A stretch of DNA of 64,000 nt, taken from NCBI GenBank assembly GCA_903885375.1, contig CAISIK010000118.1, positions 62,001 through 126,000 of the forward strand, in the 5' to 3' direction. The position numbers and the translations under genes were made by a program. Origin of the DNA: an uncultured Pseudomonadota bacterium (lineage in GTDB: Bacteria; Myxococcota_A; UBA796; SXON01). The notes under the pieces were generated by a model, which had not been told where the DNA came from, ran no database searches, and was given only the letters and a program-made list of their open reading frames with translations. Shown piece by piece: positions 24,991-34,500 of the stretch; the first letter of the stretch is position 1; every line of letters starts with the position of its first letter.

Positions 24991-25937
24991 CAGTGGCCCC
25001 CGCCGGTGGCCTGCTCTTCCAGCCAGCGCTCCACCTCGATGGCGGCGCCGCAGCCGGTGCCCGCCGCGGTGACGGCCTGCCGGTAGTAGTGATCCGCCGC
25101 ATCGCCGCAGGCGAAGACGCCCTCGACGTTGGTGGCGGTGCGGCCCGGCACCGTCTTGAGGTAGCCGAGCTCGTCGTGATCGATCCACGGGGTGAAGGCG
25201 GCCGTGTTCGGCTGGTGCCCGATGCCGAGGAACATGCCGCCGATGGGCTTCTCCCACTCCTCACCCGTGGTGGTGTTCCGGAGGCGGAGACCGGTGATCT
25301 TCCGTTCGCCCAGCACGTCGATCACCTCGGCGTTCCAGATGAACTCGATCTTGGGGTTGGCGAAGGCCTTGGCCTGCATGGCCTTGCTGGCCCGCAGCGA
25401 ATCCCGGCGGTGGATGATGTAGACCTTGCTGCCGAACTTGGTGAGGAAGGTGGCCTCTTCCACCGCCGTGTCTCCCCCGCCGACGACCGCGATCTCCACG
25501 CCCTTGTAGAAGAACCCATCGCAGGTGGCGCAGGCGCTCACCCCGCCGCCGAGCGCCTGCAGCCGCGCTTCGTTGGGCAGCCCGAGGTACTTCGCATCGG
25601 CGCCGGTGGCGACGATGAGCGCATCGCAGGTGTAGGTTTCGCCGTTGCTCGTGTGGAGCGTGAAGGGGCGCTTGCTGAGGTCGGCCTTCTCCACCCCGTC
25701 GAACACGAAGCGCGTGCCGAAGCGCTCCACCTGGGCGCGCATCCGGTCCATCAGCTCGGGGCCCTGCACGCCCTCGGGGAAGCCGGGGTAGTTCTCCACC
25801 TCGGTGGTGATGGTGAGCTGCCCGCCGGGCCGCAACCCATCGAACACGAGCGGCTTGAGGTTCGCGCGGGCGGTGTAGAGGGCGGCGGTGAGGCCGGCGG
25901 GGCCGGAGCCGACGATGATGACGGTTTCGTGGGGCAA
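24990..25937 (-). CDS. trxB: Thioredoxin reductase
   Basis: Predicted NADPH-thioredoxin reductase (EC 1.8.1.9), 315 residues, the usual length. The FAD site is VIIVGSGPAGLTAA, the redox pair is C136ATC139, the NADPH site is VVGGGDTAVEEA, and the FAD C-terminal block is GVFACGDAAD. It reduces thioredoxin in the cytoplasm. It is unusual in being translationally coupled to M16 peptidase genes. On the other side it is divergent from queG across about 90 bases. Confidence 0.96.
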   Translation of the reverse strand: MPHETVIIVGSGPAGLTAALYTARANLKPLVFDGLRPGGQLTITTEVENYPGFPEGVQGPELMDRMRAQVERFGTRFVFDGVEKADLSKRPFTLHTSNGETYTCDALIVATGADAKYLGLPNEARLQALGGGVSACATCDGFFYKGVEIAVVGGGDTAVEEATFLTKFGSKVYIIHRRDSLRASKAMQAKAFANPKIEFIWNAEVIDVLGERKITGLRLRNTTTGEEWEKPIGGMFLGIGHQPNTAAFTPWIDHDELGYLKTVPGRTATNVEGVFACGDAADHYYRQAVTAAGTGCGAAIEVERWLEEQATGGGH

Positions 25938-26029
25938 GGGGACTCCGAGGGGAACGGCCGCCCATTAGCGCGCCCGCGCGGCCCGAGCGTGCCAAAAAAT
26001 GGCCCACAAAGATCGGTTAGCCGGACCGC

Positions 26030-27034
26030 TTGGAACTCAAGGCGCAGCTCCTGTCCGAGGCCGCCCGGGTGGGCTTCTTCCGCGCCCGGGTGGCCTCCGT
26101 CGAGACCCCGCTCGCGATGGTGCACTACGACACCTTCCTGGCCGCGGGCTGGCACGGCGAGATGGACTGGCTGCTCAACGGGCGCGATGAGCGGGCCGAC
26201 GTGCGGCGGCTCCTCCCCGGCGCGGAGTCCGTGGTGGTGCTCGCCTTCGACTATGGGAACGCACTGCCCCCCGACCCGGGGGGGCTCACCGGCCGGGTGG
26301 CCAGCTACGCCTGGGGCCGCGACTACCACAACTTCGTGCTGAAGCGCCTCCGCAAGCTGCAGGCGTGGCTGCGGCGCGTGCCGGGCCTCGACAGTTACGC
26401 CTCGCTCGACACGCGCCCGGTGTACGAGCGTGCCTGGGCGGACCGCGCCGGCCTCGGCTACCGCGGCCGGAACGCCTGCCAGATCCTGCCGGGTGAAACC
26501 AGCCAGTTCTTCCTGGCCACGCTGCTCCTCCCCGTGCCGCTCCCGCCGGACGCCCCCCTCGGCGACCACTGCGGGCGCTGCCGTCGCTGCGTGGACGCCT
26601 GCCCCACGGCGGCCATCCTCCCCGAGGGGGGCCTCGTGGCCAACCGCTGCATCTCCTACTTCACCATCGAGGCGGACGGCGCCGTGCCCACCGAGCTCCG
26701 TCCGAAGCTGGGCCGCTGGCTCTTCGGGTGCGACGACTGCCAGACGGTGTGCCCGCACCTGCACCCCTCCCCCGACCCCGCCGAAGAGACCCGCCCCCGC
26801 CACGCCTGGCTCTCGCTCCCCGAGCTCCTCGACGCCGACGACGACGCGCTCCGCACCCGCTTCGCCGGCACCCCGCTCCGACGGGCCGCGGGTCCGCGCC
26901 TCCGCCGCAACGCGGCCTACGTGCTGGGCAACCTTCGGGCGAAGGGCGCTCGAGCCGCGCTCGAACGCGCCACCCGCCGCGGCGCCGTGGAGGCCGACGC
27001 CGCGGAGTGGGCGCTGGCCCAGCTCGATGCCTGA
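26030..27034 (+). CDS. queG: Epoxyqueuosine reductase
   Basis: Predicted QueG, the cobalamin-dependent iron-sulfur enzyme that reduces epoxyqueuosine to queuosine in tRNA, the last step of queuosine synthesis. It is 334 residues long. Two 4Fe-4S clusters are indicated by C181, C184, C187, C191 (CGRCRRCVDACPT) and C207 with C234, C237, C241 (CDDCQTVCP). The catalytic-acid region DTRPVYERAWA lies near residue 127. A C-terminal HEAT-like tail follows. The TTG start at 26030 is the likely reading but has no clear Shine-Dalgarno, so it is uncertain. Confidence 0.93.
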   Translation: MELKAQLLSEAARVGFFRARVASVETPLAMVHYDTFLAAGWHGEMDWLLNGRDERADVRRLLPGAESVVVLAFDYGNALPPDPGGLTGRVASYAWGRDYHNFVLKRLRKLQAWLRRVPGLDSYASLDTRPVYERAWADRAGLGYRGRNACQILPGETSQFFLATLLLPVPLPPDAPLGDHCGRCRRCVDACPTAAILPEGGLVANRCISYFTIEADGAVPTELRPKLGRWLFGCDDCQTVCPHLHPSPDPAEETRPRHAWLSLPELLDADDDALRTRFAGTPLRRAAGPRLRRNAAYVLGNLRAKGARAALERATRRGAVEADAAEWALAQLDA

Positions 27035-27037
27035 AGC

Positions 27038-27697
27038 TCAGGCCTCGGCCACCACCTGCGAGCGCGCTTCGGCGAGGGCGGCGAGGAGGCAGTGCTCCAC
27101 GAACTGCGCGCGGCGGGTAGGCGAATCCTCCGCGAGGTAGGCCTGGCGATCGTCGCAGTTGCGCAGCACCATCGCGGCCACCGACGCGGGCACCCGCTCC
27201 TCGGCCAGGCTGTTGAGAGTGCGCCAGGCTTCGGCCGGGCCGGGCTCGGAGCGGCCGGACAGCGTGGGCCGGAGCTGCGCCAGCAGGCGACGCCCCACCG
27301 CGGCCAGCGGCGCGGCGGGCTCCACGTCGTCCACGAGGATGGTGGCGCGACACACCCGCCACGGCGCGCTGTCGCTCAGCTCCTCCTCGATGCGCACCCG
27401 CGCGAGCGGGCAGAGGACGATGAGCGAGCGGCCATCGGGCAGGCGGCGGTGGCCGGTGATGAGGCCGGCGGTGCAGAGGGGGTACAGCTTCGGTGAGGCG
27501 AGGTGGCGATCCTCCCAGCCCTCCACGATTTGCGGGATGGCCACCACGCGGTCGCCCGCCATCGCATCGGCCACGAGCGCGCGGTACCGCGGCTCGAAAA
27601 CCTGGAGGGGGAGATCGACCTCGGGGAGGAGCACGGTGCCGGGGAGCGGAAACAGCCGAAGCCGCTCCGCGGCGGAGGCGAGTTCGTCGGGCGTCAT
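27038..27697 (-). CDS. Lon N-terminal-domain-like protein
   Basis: A 219-residue protein made almost entirely of the Lon substrate-binding (N-terminal) domain, with no AAA+ or protease part. The signature is LFPLPGTVLLPEVDLPLQVF followed by EPRYRALVADAM. Stand-alone members occur widely, and their role (perhaps protein-quality or folate-related) is not settled. The ATG at 27697 is preferred to an upstream reading because the domain starts soon after it. The stop is 3 bases from the queG stop on the opposite strand. Confidence 0.8.
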   Translation of the reverse strand: MTPDELASAAERLRLFPLPGTVLLPEVDLPLQVFEPRYRALVADAMAGDRVVAIPQIVEGWEDRHLASPKLYPLCTAGLITGHRRLPDGRSLIVLCPLARVRIEEELSDSAPWRVCRATILVDDVEPAAPLAAVGRRLLAQLRPTLSGRSEPGPAEAWRTLNSLAEERVPASVAAMVLRNCDDRQAYLAEDSPTRRAQFVEHCLLAALAEARSQVVAEA

Positions 27698-27762
27698 CGG
27701 GGGCACATGGGCAACATGCAAGGATGGGTAGTCACGCCCCCGGGGCCCGTCCACGTCGGCGC

Positions 27763-27777
27763 GGGGAACGATTCCCC
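27763..27777. promoter_or_regulatory. Operator-like inverted repeat between lon-N-like and rhomboid genes
   Basis: Perfect arms GGGGAA / TTCCCC around CGA, in the 116-base divergent gap and about 37 bases before the rhomboid GTG. It is probably a binding site for a dimeric regulator; no factor can be named. Confidence 0.35.
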
Positions 27778-27813
27778 CTGCCGTGTGGGTTAGGGAGCGA
27801 CGGAGGGGCGCAG

Positions 27814-29496
27814 GTGGTCGTACGGGTCCAGCGGGATGGGGGCGAACGACGCCTCACCGTCGAGGAGTTCGAAGCGGGCATCACCCGCGGCGAGGTGTCC
27901 GAGGAGATGCCCGTTTCGGTGGACGGTCGCTGGATGCGCGCCGGGGAGTGGCCCACCTGGGCCAGCCTGCGCACGAGCACCAACGCGCAAATGCACGACC
28001 TCTGGCGCGGTCGGAAGGTGCCGTGGGTCACGGCGATCGTGGTCGGCCTCGTCCTCCAGTTCGAGCTCTTCGTACCCGGCCTCGCCGCCCGCGGGCTCCT
28101 CCCCTTCCCCATCGCGTTGACGCGCGACACGACCGCCATCCTCGAACGGGGCGAGGGCTGGCGGCTCCTGAGCTACGCGCTGCTCCATTCGGGCTTCGAG
28201 CATGTCACCTCCAATGCCGCCGGTCTCGCGGTGGCCTGCTGGGGGCTCGAGCGGCTCATCGGGCGCACCGCCACGGGGGTGGTGCTCGTGGGCTCCATCG
28301 TGACGGGTGGGGTGGCCTCGGCGCTCCTCCTGCCGCAGATCCAGAGCGTCGGGATCTCCGGGGGCGACTTCGGCGTGCTCGGCGCCTGCGCGCTCCTGTC
28401 GTTGCGGTTCGTGGAGTTCGTGCCCGCCCGCTCGCGGGCGGCCTTCGGGCTCGGCGCCGCGCTGCTCACCGCGCAGTTCCTCTACGGCGGGTTCGGACAG
28501 ACGGGGGTGGACACCGCCTGCCACGTGGGCGGGCTCCTGGCGGGGATGGGGCTCGGGCTGGTGTACCGCCCGGCCGTGGCCGCCTGGGCGCGCTGGAACC
28601 GCGGCGTCACCGTCGTGGCCTCCCTCCTCATCGGGGGGGTCCTCCTCGCGCCGGCCGCCGTCGGGGTCCTGCTGGTTCCGCTCGCCCCCTACGAGGCCGA
28701 CGGCGTGGCGGCCGAGCGCCCGGAGTGGTGGACGATGCAGGTCGGGCGTGGCGGGCTGGGCGGCTACGGCAACAGCGATCGCTCCTCCACGGTTTCCCTC
28801 GAGACCTCGCGGCAGTCCTCGGTGACGAACGAGGCGGAGGCCCTCGCCGACGTGCTCGCCACCGTGCAGCGCATGGACCCCGAAGCGCGCCTGACGGCGG
28901 GCGAGGCCGGCCGGGGCACCGTGTCCTACACCTCCGCCGGCGAGGCGCGCGAAGTCGAGGTCCGCGTGATCCTCCGCGGCCTGTACCGCACGGTGGCCGC
29001 GGTCGACGTCGCGGCGGGCAGCCGAATCGCCCCCGTGCTGCGCCGCGAGGTGATCGAGGAGCTCACGCTGGACACGCCCGAGGACCTCGTGGAGGCGCTG
29101 GCGGGCGCGAGCTCCCCATCGAGCCGCGAGCGCATCGCGGCGGCCGTGGCCGCGGCCGAGCTCGGCGCGCCGGATCACGGAGCGGCGGCCTTCGCGGCGG
29201 AGCGCGAGCGGGGCGATGCCGCCCGGGTGGACGTTGCCCAGCTCACCGTGCTGGCCGCCCTCGGCGCCCCCGAAGCGCCCGAGCGCATCGAGGCCGCGCT
29301 CGCCGCCTGGCCCACCGACCGGCGGGTGCAGGCCTCGGCGGCACGCGCCTGGTTCACCCTCGGGGAGAGCGCCCGCGCGCAGGCCGTGGCGCTCGCCCTG
29401 CTCGCTACCGCAGAGGGCGACCGGGCCCGCAAGTCGGCCGAGGCCCTCCTCGTGGAAGTGGGGGGCGCTCCGCCCGTGGAGCCCGCGGCCCCTTAG
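27814..29496 (+). CDS. Rhomboid-family intramembrane serine protease with extra N- and C-terminal domains
   Basis: A 560-residue protein. Residues 1-55 form a small soluble domain with a GYF_2-like pattern (EEFEAGITRGEVSEEMPVSV, then a Trp-rich end). The rhomboid core covers about 75-275: HSGFEHVTSNAAGLA, catalytic Ser182 in GISGGDFGVLG and His237 in ACHVGGLLAG, so the dyad is intact. Residues about 310-560 are cytoplasmic or periplasmic helical repeats (SAARAWFTLGESARAQAVAL). It should cleave transmembrane substrates. The GTG at 27814 follows GGAGG at seven bases, which sets the start. The 3' end overlaps a convergent regulator gene by four bases. Confidence 0.88.
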   Translation: MVVRVQRDGGERRLTVEEFEAGITRGEVSEEMPVSVDGRWMRAGEWPTWASLRTSTNAQMHDLWRGRKVPWVTAIVVGLVLQFELFVPGLAARGLLPFPIALTRDTTAILERGEGWRLLSYALLHSGFEHVTSNAAGLAVACWGLERLIGRTATGVVLVGSIVTGGVASALLLPQIQSVGISGGDFGVLGACALLSLRFVEFVPARSRAAFGLGAALLTAQFLYGGFGQTGVDTACHVGGLLAGMGLGLVYRPAVAAWARWNRGVTVVASLLIGGVLLAPAAVGVLLVPLAPYEADGVAAERPEWWTMQVGRGGLGGYGNSDRSSTVSLETSRQSSVTNEAEALADVLATVQRMDPEARLTAGEAGRGTVSYTSAGEAREVEVRVILRGLYRTVAAVDVAAGSRIAPVLRREVIEELTLDTPEDLVEALAGASSPSSRERIAAAVAAAELGAPDHGAAAFAAERERGDAARVDVAQLTVLAALGAPEAPERIEAALAAWPTDRRVQASAARAWFTLGESARAQAVALALLATAEGDRARKSAEALLVEVGGAPPVEPAAP

Positions 29497-30239
29497 GTTC
29501 CGCTTCGTGGCGTCGGGTTCGCGGGGGCGGTGGGCGAGAGCGGGCTCAGCCGGTAGCCCACGCCGCGCACCGTTTCGATGCGCTCACCCGCCGGGCCAAG
29601 CTTCTCCCGGAGGCGCTTCATGTGGGTGTCGACGGTGCGGGTGCTGAGGTCGGGCGGCATGTCCCAGACCTCCTGCAGCAGCTGGCCGCGGGTCTGCACG
29701 CGACCGCTCCGCCGGGCCAGCATCGTGAGCAGGCGGAACTCCGTCGCGGTGAGCTGCACCTCGGCGTCATCCACCCACACGCGGTGGGCGGCGGCATCGA
29801 TGCGGAGCGCGCCCAGCTGCAGGTCGCCCGTGGGGGAGTTCGGCGCGGCCGCCTCGCTCCGGCGCAGGACCGCCCGGATGCGCAGGACGAGCTCGCGCGT
29901 GGAGAAGGGCTTGGTGACGTAGTCGTCGGCCCCGAGCTCGAAACCCACGACCCGATCGAGCTCATCGCCCCGGGCGGTGAGCATGATGATGGCGGTGCCG
30001 TTGAGCGAGGCATCGGCGCGCAGGCGCCTACAGACCTCGGTGCCCTGCATGCCCGGCAGCATCAGGTCGAGCAGGATCAGGGCGGGTTTGATGTCGGCCG
30101 CAATGGCCAGGGCCTCCGGCCCCGTGCCGGCCACCTGCACCTCGAAGCCCTCCTTCTTCAAGGAGTGACGCAGGAGGTTCCGAAGGTCTTCTTCGTCGTC
30201 GACGACCAGGATCGTTTCTGGGGAGTGCACGTTGAACAT
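29493..30239 (-). CDS. OmpR/PhoB-family response regulator, orphan
   Basis: A 248-residue response regulator. The receiver domain (about 8-122) has the acidic pocket VVDDEED, phospho-acceptor Asp58 in LILLDLMLPG and Lys in YVTKPFS. The winged-helix DNA-binding domain (about 140-232) ends RGVGYRLSP. No sensor kinase is adjacent, so the cognate kinase is elsewhere. A pair of heptamers resembling a Pho box lies just upstream (30253-30270), suggesting autoregulation and a PhoB-like role. It stands 55 bases downstream of the cellulose-operon CotH gene on the same strand. Confidence 0.9.
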   Translation of the reverse strand: MFNVHSPETILVVDDEEDLRNLLRHSLKKEGFEVQVAGTGPEALAIAADIKPALILLDLMLPGMQGTEVCRRLRADASLNGTAIIMLTARGDELDRVVGFELGADDYVTKPFSTRELVLRIRAVLRRSEAAAPNSPTGDLQLGALRIDAAAHRVWVDDAEVQLTATEFRLLTMLARRSGRVQTRGQLLQEVWDMPPDLSTRTVDTHMKRLREKLGPAGERIETVRGVGYRLSPLSPTAPANPTPRSGT

Positions 30240-30252
30240 CTTACGCCCTCAT

Positions 30253-30270
30253 TGTGACGAACGCGTGAAG
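30253..30270 (-). promoter_or_regulatory. Pho-box-like direct repeat upstream of the PhoB-like regulator
   Basis: On the minus strand CTTCACG, CGTT, CGTCACA: two heptamers sharing five of seven bases with a four-base spacer, the 7-4-7 layout of a Pho box (consensus CTGTCAT). It lies 14-31 bases before the ATG. Functional assignment is inference. Confidence 0.3.
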
Positions 30271-30293
30271 CGCTCCCGTCACCCTCGCAAACT

Positions 30294-31571
30294 TCACGGC
30301 GGAGAGCACTTGCCGGCCTCCGCCGCGGCTGTGGCGATCTGGTCCTCGAGGTCGGCGCGCAGCACGCCCACATCGGCGCTCCAGCTGCGGCCCTCGGCGG
30401 CGTACCACGGGTCCCGCGACATCGGCTCCTCGAGGTAGGCGACGATCTGCACGATCTCCGCGTCCAGATCAGCGGGGTCGGCCAGCTTCGCCACGCGGGT
30501 CACCTCGGCGCAGAAGTCGTCCGACCAGAGCTCGCGCATGCGCACCGTGAGCGCGGTGGGCTCCGACCAGCTCGGGTGGAGGTCCCAGATGCTGCTGCTC
30601 ACCGCGGCGGAGGTGGAGAAGGACTGGTCCTTGTCCCACGGGTACACCACGAAGGTGCCCTTGCCTGGGTCCTTGTACATCATGAAGTTCTGGCCGGCGC
30701 CGGCGAGCCCGTCCACGTCGGGCAGGACCATGTCGACGGCGATCTCCGTCAGCCACTCGTCGACGTCGACGTGGGTGGGCAGGCATTCCACCAGCGCGGC
30801 GTCGGCCTTTTCGGCACACTGGACGAGCGGGTACACGTCGGTCCAGATCTGGTCCTCGGGGGTGTCGGCCTTCGGCTCGTACCGGGTGTTGTAGCGGTCG
30901 ATGTCGTCGCCGCGATCGGTGAAGTCGGCGCTCCCGCCGCAGTAGCCGTCCACCTTGTAGAGCCCGCCCGAGTCGTCGCTGAAGTGGGCGTCGAGGTACG
31001 GGTCGTCGTCGGCCTCCTCGGGAAAGGGGAAGACACCCTGGTATTCGCCGTTGATCACGACCTGGACGTGCCCCACCCGTGGCGCGGGCACGCCCGCCGC
31101 GCGCATCACCCCCTGTGCCACGCGCTCCCGAAGGAGGGAGAAGTCGCCCTCCGTCCCCATGAAGCTGACGTTGTGCAGGTCGTGGAAATCCTGATCGGCC
31201 AGGAACTCGTTGAAGCTCAACTTGAAGCCCCACCGCTGCCCGTCGGAGAGCGCCGAGTGGCCGCGGTACCGCATGCCCACCTGGGTGTAGGTCTCCGTCT
31301 CCCCGTTCCTCGGGTTCTCGTACTCCACGGTGACCGGCAGGTAGGCGCGATCGTCACACTCGTCGGCCGGGAGCAACGCGCTGAGCGCGGACTTCCAGTC
31401 GGACTCGGCGGTGGTGATCGTGTACGTGGGCACGTAACGGTCATCCCAGACGTCGTCGTTGGCGGGTCCGGATGGCGTGCCGCTCGGCACCTCCAGCGGC
31501 TCCTTGCAGGCCGCCAGGCCGAGCAGGATCGCTCCCGCCAGCCGAGGCCAGCCGCCTACCGCGCGCTGCAC
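30294..31571 (-). CDS. CotH-family kinase-like lipoprotein
   Basis: A 425-residue lipoprotein with leader GAILLGLAAC. The CotH fold is shown by RYRGHSA, the early block WGFKLSFNEFLADQDF, LHNVSFMGTEGDFSLLRER (a helix that precedes the nucleotide site), VVINGEYQGVFPF and the active-site motif VVYPWDKDQSFS. CotH proteins are atypical secreted protein kinases, first known from spore coats. The GTG start at 31571 overlaps the bcsC end by 16 bases, so it belongs to the cellulose operon. It could phosphorylate an exported matrix or cellulose-machinery protein; no target is known. Confidence 0.85.
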   Translation of the reverse strand: MQRAVGGWPRLAGAILLGLAACKEPLEVPSGTPSGPANDDVWDDRYVPTYTITTAESDWKSALSALLPADECDDRAYLPVTVEYENPRNGETETYTQVGMRYRGHSALSDGQRWGFKLSFNEFLADQDFHDLHNVSFMGTEGDFSLLRERVAQGVMRAAGVPAPRVGHVQVVINGEYQGVFPFPEEADDDPYLDAHFSDDSGGLYKVDGYCGGSADFTDRGDDIDRYNTRYEPKADTPEDQIWTDVYPLVQCAEKADAALVECLPTHVDVDEWLTEIAVDMVLPDVDGLAGAGQNFMMYKDPGKGTFVVYPWDKDQSFSTSAAVSSSIWDLHPSWSEPTALTVRMRELWSDDFCAEVTRVAKLADPADLDAEIVQIVAYLEEPMSRDPWYAAEGRSWSADVGVLRADLEDQIATAAAEAGKCSPP

Positions 31572-34500
31572 AGCGTGCTCGCATCGGGGAGGATGGACCC
31601 GCTCGACGCCAGGGTGGTGAGCGAGGGTGCAGGCGGGCCCTGGGGGGGGAGGCCCCAGGTGACGTGGCCGAGCACCGACTCCTGGTGCCACACGGAGGGC
31701 GCGCCGGCCGCATCGAGCGAGAGCGAGCCCTGGAGCCGGCCATCCACTCCCGCGCTCCAGCGGGGTGCGAATCGCCAACTGGCGCCCGCGCCCACGCGGC
31801 CGCTTCCCGACAGCCCCACGCCGAACCAAGGGGTGGGCGCCCCATCGAGGTACTGCGGACCGACCCCGGCGCTAGCGCACAGGGCCCCCCGGCCACCCGA
31901 GAACTCGGCCCGCTCCTTGATCTCGGCCATCGCCAGCAGGAATACCGGGGGGCTGAAGTAGCCGCCATCGCCGGGAGAGAAACCATCCTCCTGCCGATCG
32001 TGGTGGACCGCCACGAGGTTCACGCCGCCGCGGAGCCCGCTCGGCTCCGCACCCAGCGCCGTGTCCGCCCAGGCCACGCCCTCCACGTAGGGGTTGGGCT
32101 CGATGCCGTACCCCTCGGTGTACCCACTCCGGACGAGGCCGCCGACCGAGGAACGCGCGGGCGTCCACGCGGCGTAGCCACCGAAGGAGATGTTGCTTGC
32201 GAAGCCGAAGAAGACGTCGGCGTCGCCCACCGTGCGGGTCTTGCCTGCCCACGAGAGGAGCGAATCCGACACGGGCGTGCGCGCGGTCTGCGCGCCGATC
32301 GCGAGGTCGGGCAGGAGGCCCCACCGCGCGTGTCCGTGCCAGACCACGTTTGCGTCGGGGAAGCCGAGGGGGCTCGCGCCGAGGCGGGCGGAAGCAAAGA
32401 ACCGGCGGAAGGGCGGGGATGCGATGGCCACCGAAGGCGCCACGCCCACGACCTGGTCCACCCCGTCGTCCAGCCCGACCACCACGGCATCCGCGCTGAT
32501 CCGGAGGAGGCCCACCGGCGGGAAGATCGCCTCCACGGGAACGTACCAGCCGAACAGCTGCTGCTCGCCCGCCACACCCTGCTTGGAGAACGCCCCGCCG
32601 CCCACGCGCACGGAGCCGCCGCGCTCGCGACTGAGCCCCACATCCACCGCCTCCACCTCGAGCACCAGCCACCGCGGCTGGACATCGCGGGGCACATCGG
32701 GCGGCCAGGTGCGCGGCCCCACCACCCGCCCCGAAGGCAGGGCGAGGACCGGCAGCGGTTCGGGACGATCCGCGGGCGGGGGCGCCGCCTCCGCCGGCAG
32801 CGTGGAAGTACGCACGTCGGTGAGCACGCGGGCCGCCTCGTCGTGACGCCCGCGCTGGATGAGCACCTGCACGAGCTGGAGGCCCACCCGCGGATCACGA
32901 ACGCGGCCCCACGCTTCGGTGAGGTGCCGCTCGGCCTCCGGCAGTCGGGCGACGGAGCGCAGCGCACCCGCCTTGCCGATGATCGCCGAGACATGGCCGG
33001 GGTCGATGGCAGCGGCGCGGTCGAAGCAGGCGATGGCCGCCTTCGCATCGCCCACGGCGATCCAGGCGCCGCCGAGTCGAGCGTACTCGTCGGCCGAGAT
33101 CGACGAGAACTTCGCCACCTCGGAGAGGGCCAGCTCGGCCTCGGAACCCCGCCCGGCCGCCTGCAGCGATTCGGCGCGCTGGACGGCCGCCTCGAACGCC
33201 GACGAGCGCAGCTCCTCGGCAGCGTAGCCCTCGCCTGCGGCGCGGTCGGCCTCGGCGAGGATCTTGCTGACCTGGTCGGCGGCCTTGCACACGGCGCCGG
33301 CGCGCACGGCGGTGCGCAGCGTCCAGCGGCTGCGGGGGTTGAGCGCGAGCGCCTGTGTGGTGGAGGAGAAGGCCGTCTCGCAGTCGGACACGTCGAGCGC
33401 GCTGGAGGCCAACGCGGCGAGCAGATCGGCGCTCTTCCCCTCCTCGGTGATGGTCGTCTGGAGGATCTCGACCGCGGCCTTCGGATTGCCTTTCCGCCGT
33501 TCGAATTCCGCTCGCTGCACGGCCACGCGCCGCACGATCTCGCTGCGCCGCATGTGGGTGTAGTCGGTGAGCTCCGACGCCTTCAGCGCGTCGGTGGCGA
33601 CGATGGTGTCGTCCCAGCGCCCGAGCGCCTCGAGGGCGAGGGCGCGGCCCAGTCTGGCCTCCTCGAGGTCGGGCTGCAGGCCGAGCGCCTCGTCGCAGAA
33701 CGCGAGCGCCGCTTCCGGCTGTTCGCGCAGCTGGTACAGCGAAGCCAGCCCGGTGAGCGACCACATCTCGGGTTCGAGCTCGAACGCCGCCTTCCAGGCC
33801 TTGAACGCATCGAGGGTGGCGCCGGCGGCCTGCTCGCGGGCGGCGGTGGCGCGCCAGGCCCGGGCGCGAACGCGCGGCAACTCCTGGTCGGCGACGGCGT
33901 CGTTCCCGACCGGGTAGCCCTCGGCCAGCCGGGCGCGCGCCTCCTCCGGCCGCGACAGCGCGATGAGGCAGTTCGCCTGACCGATCACCGCCCAGGCATC
34001 CTTCGGGTTCAACGTCATCACGCGCTCGTACTGCTCGAGCGCCGATGCGTACTCTCCCAGCCCGGCGAGGGTGTCGGCCAACCCGTGCAGGAACTCCGGC
34101 TCCTTGGGGTACTGCTCGGCGAGGCTCCGCCAAAGGACGAGGGCCGCTTCGAGGTCGCCCGCGCTCCCGGCGGCCCGCGCCTCGCGGGTGCGCACGGCGT
34201 TGGTGACGGTGGTGTGGAGGAGCCGCACGCGCGAGTCGCGGATGGAGGTGGCCTCCAGGAGCGCGAGCGCTTCGGCCTCCCGATCGGCCTGAAGGTAGAG
34301 GCGCACCGTGGAGAGCAGCGCCTCCACGTTGCCGGGCTGGAGGCGGTAGACCTCCCGGAAGAGCGCGCTCGCGCCAGCGAGGTGCTGCGATTGCCAGAGG
34401 AGACCGGCCGCACCGAGGAGATCGCCGGTGCTGGGGGGCGCAACGAGGAGCGACACGAGGTAGGCGTCGAGGGCCTCCTCCGCGTTTCCCTTGGCCTTCA

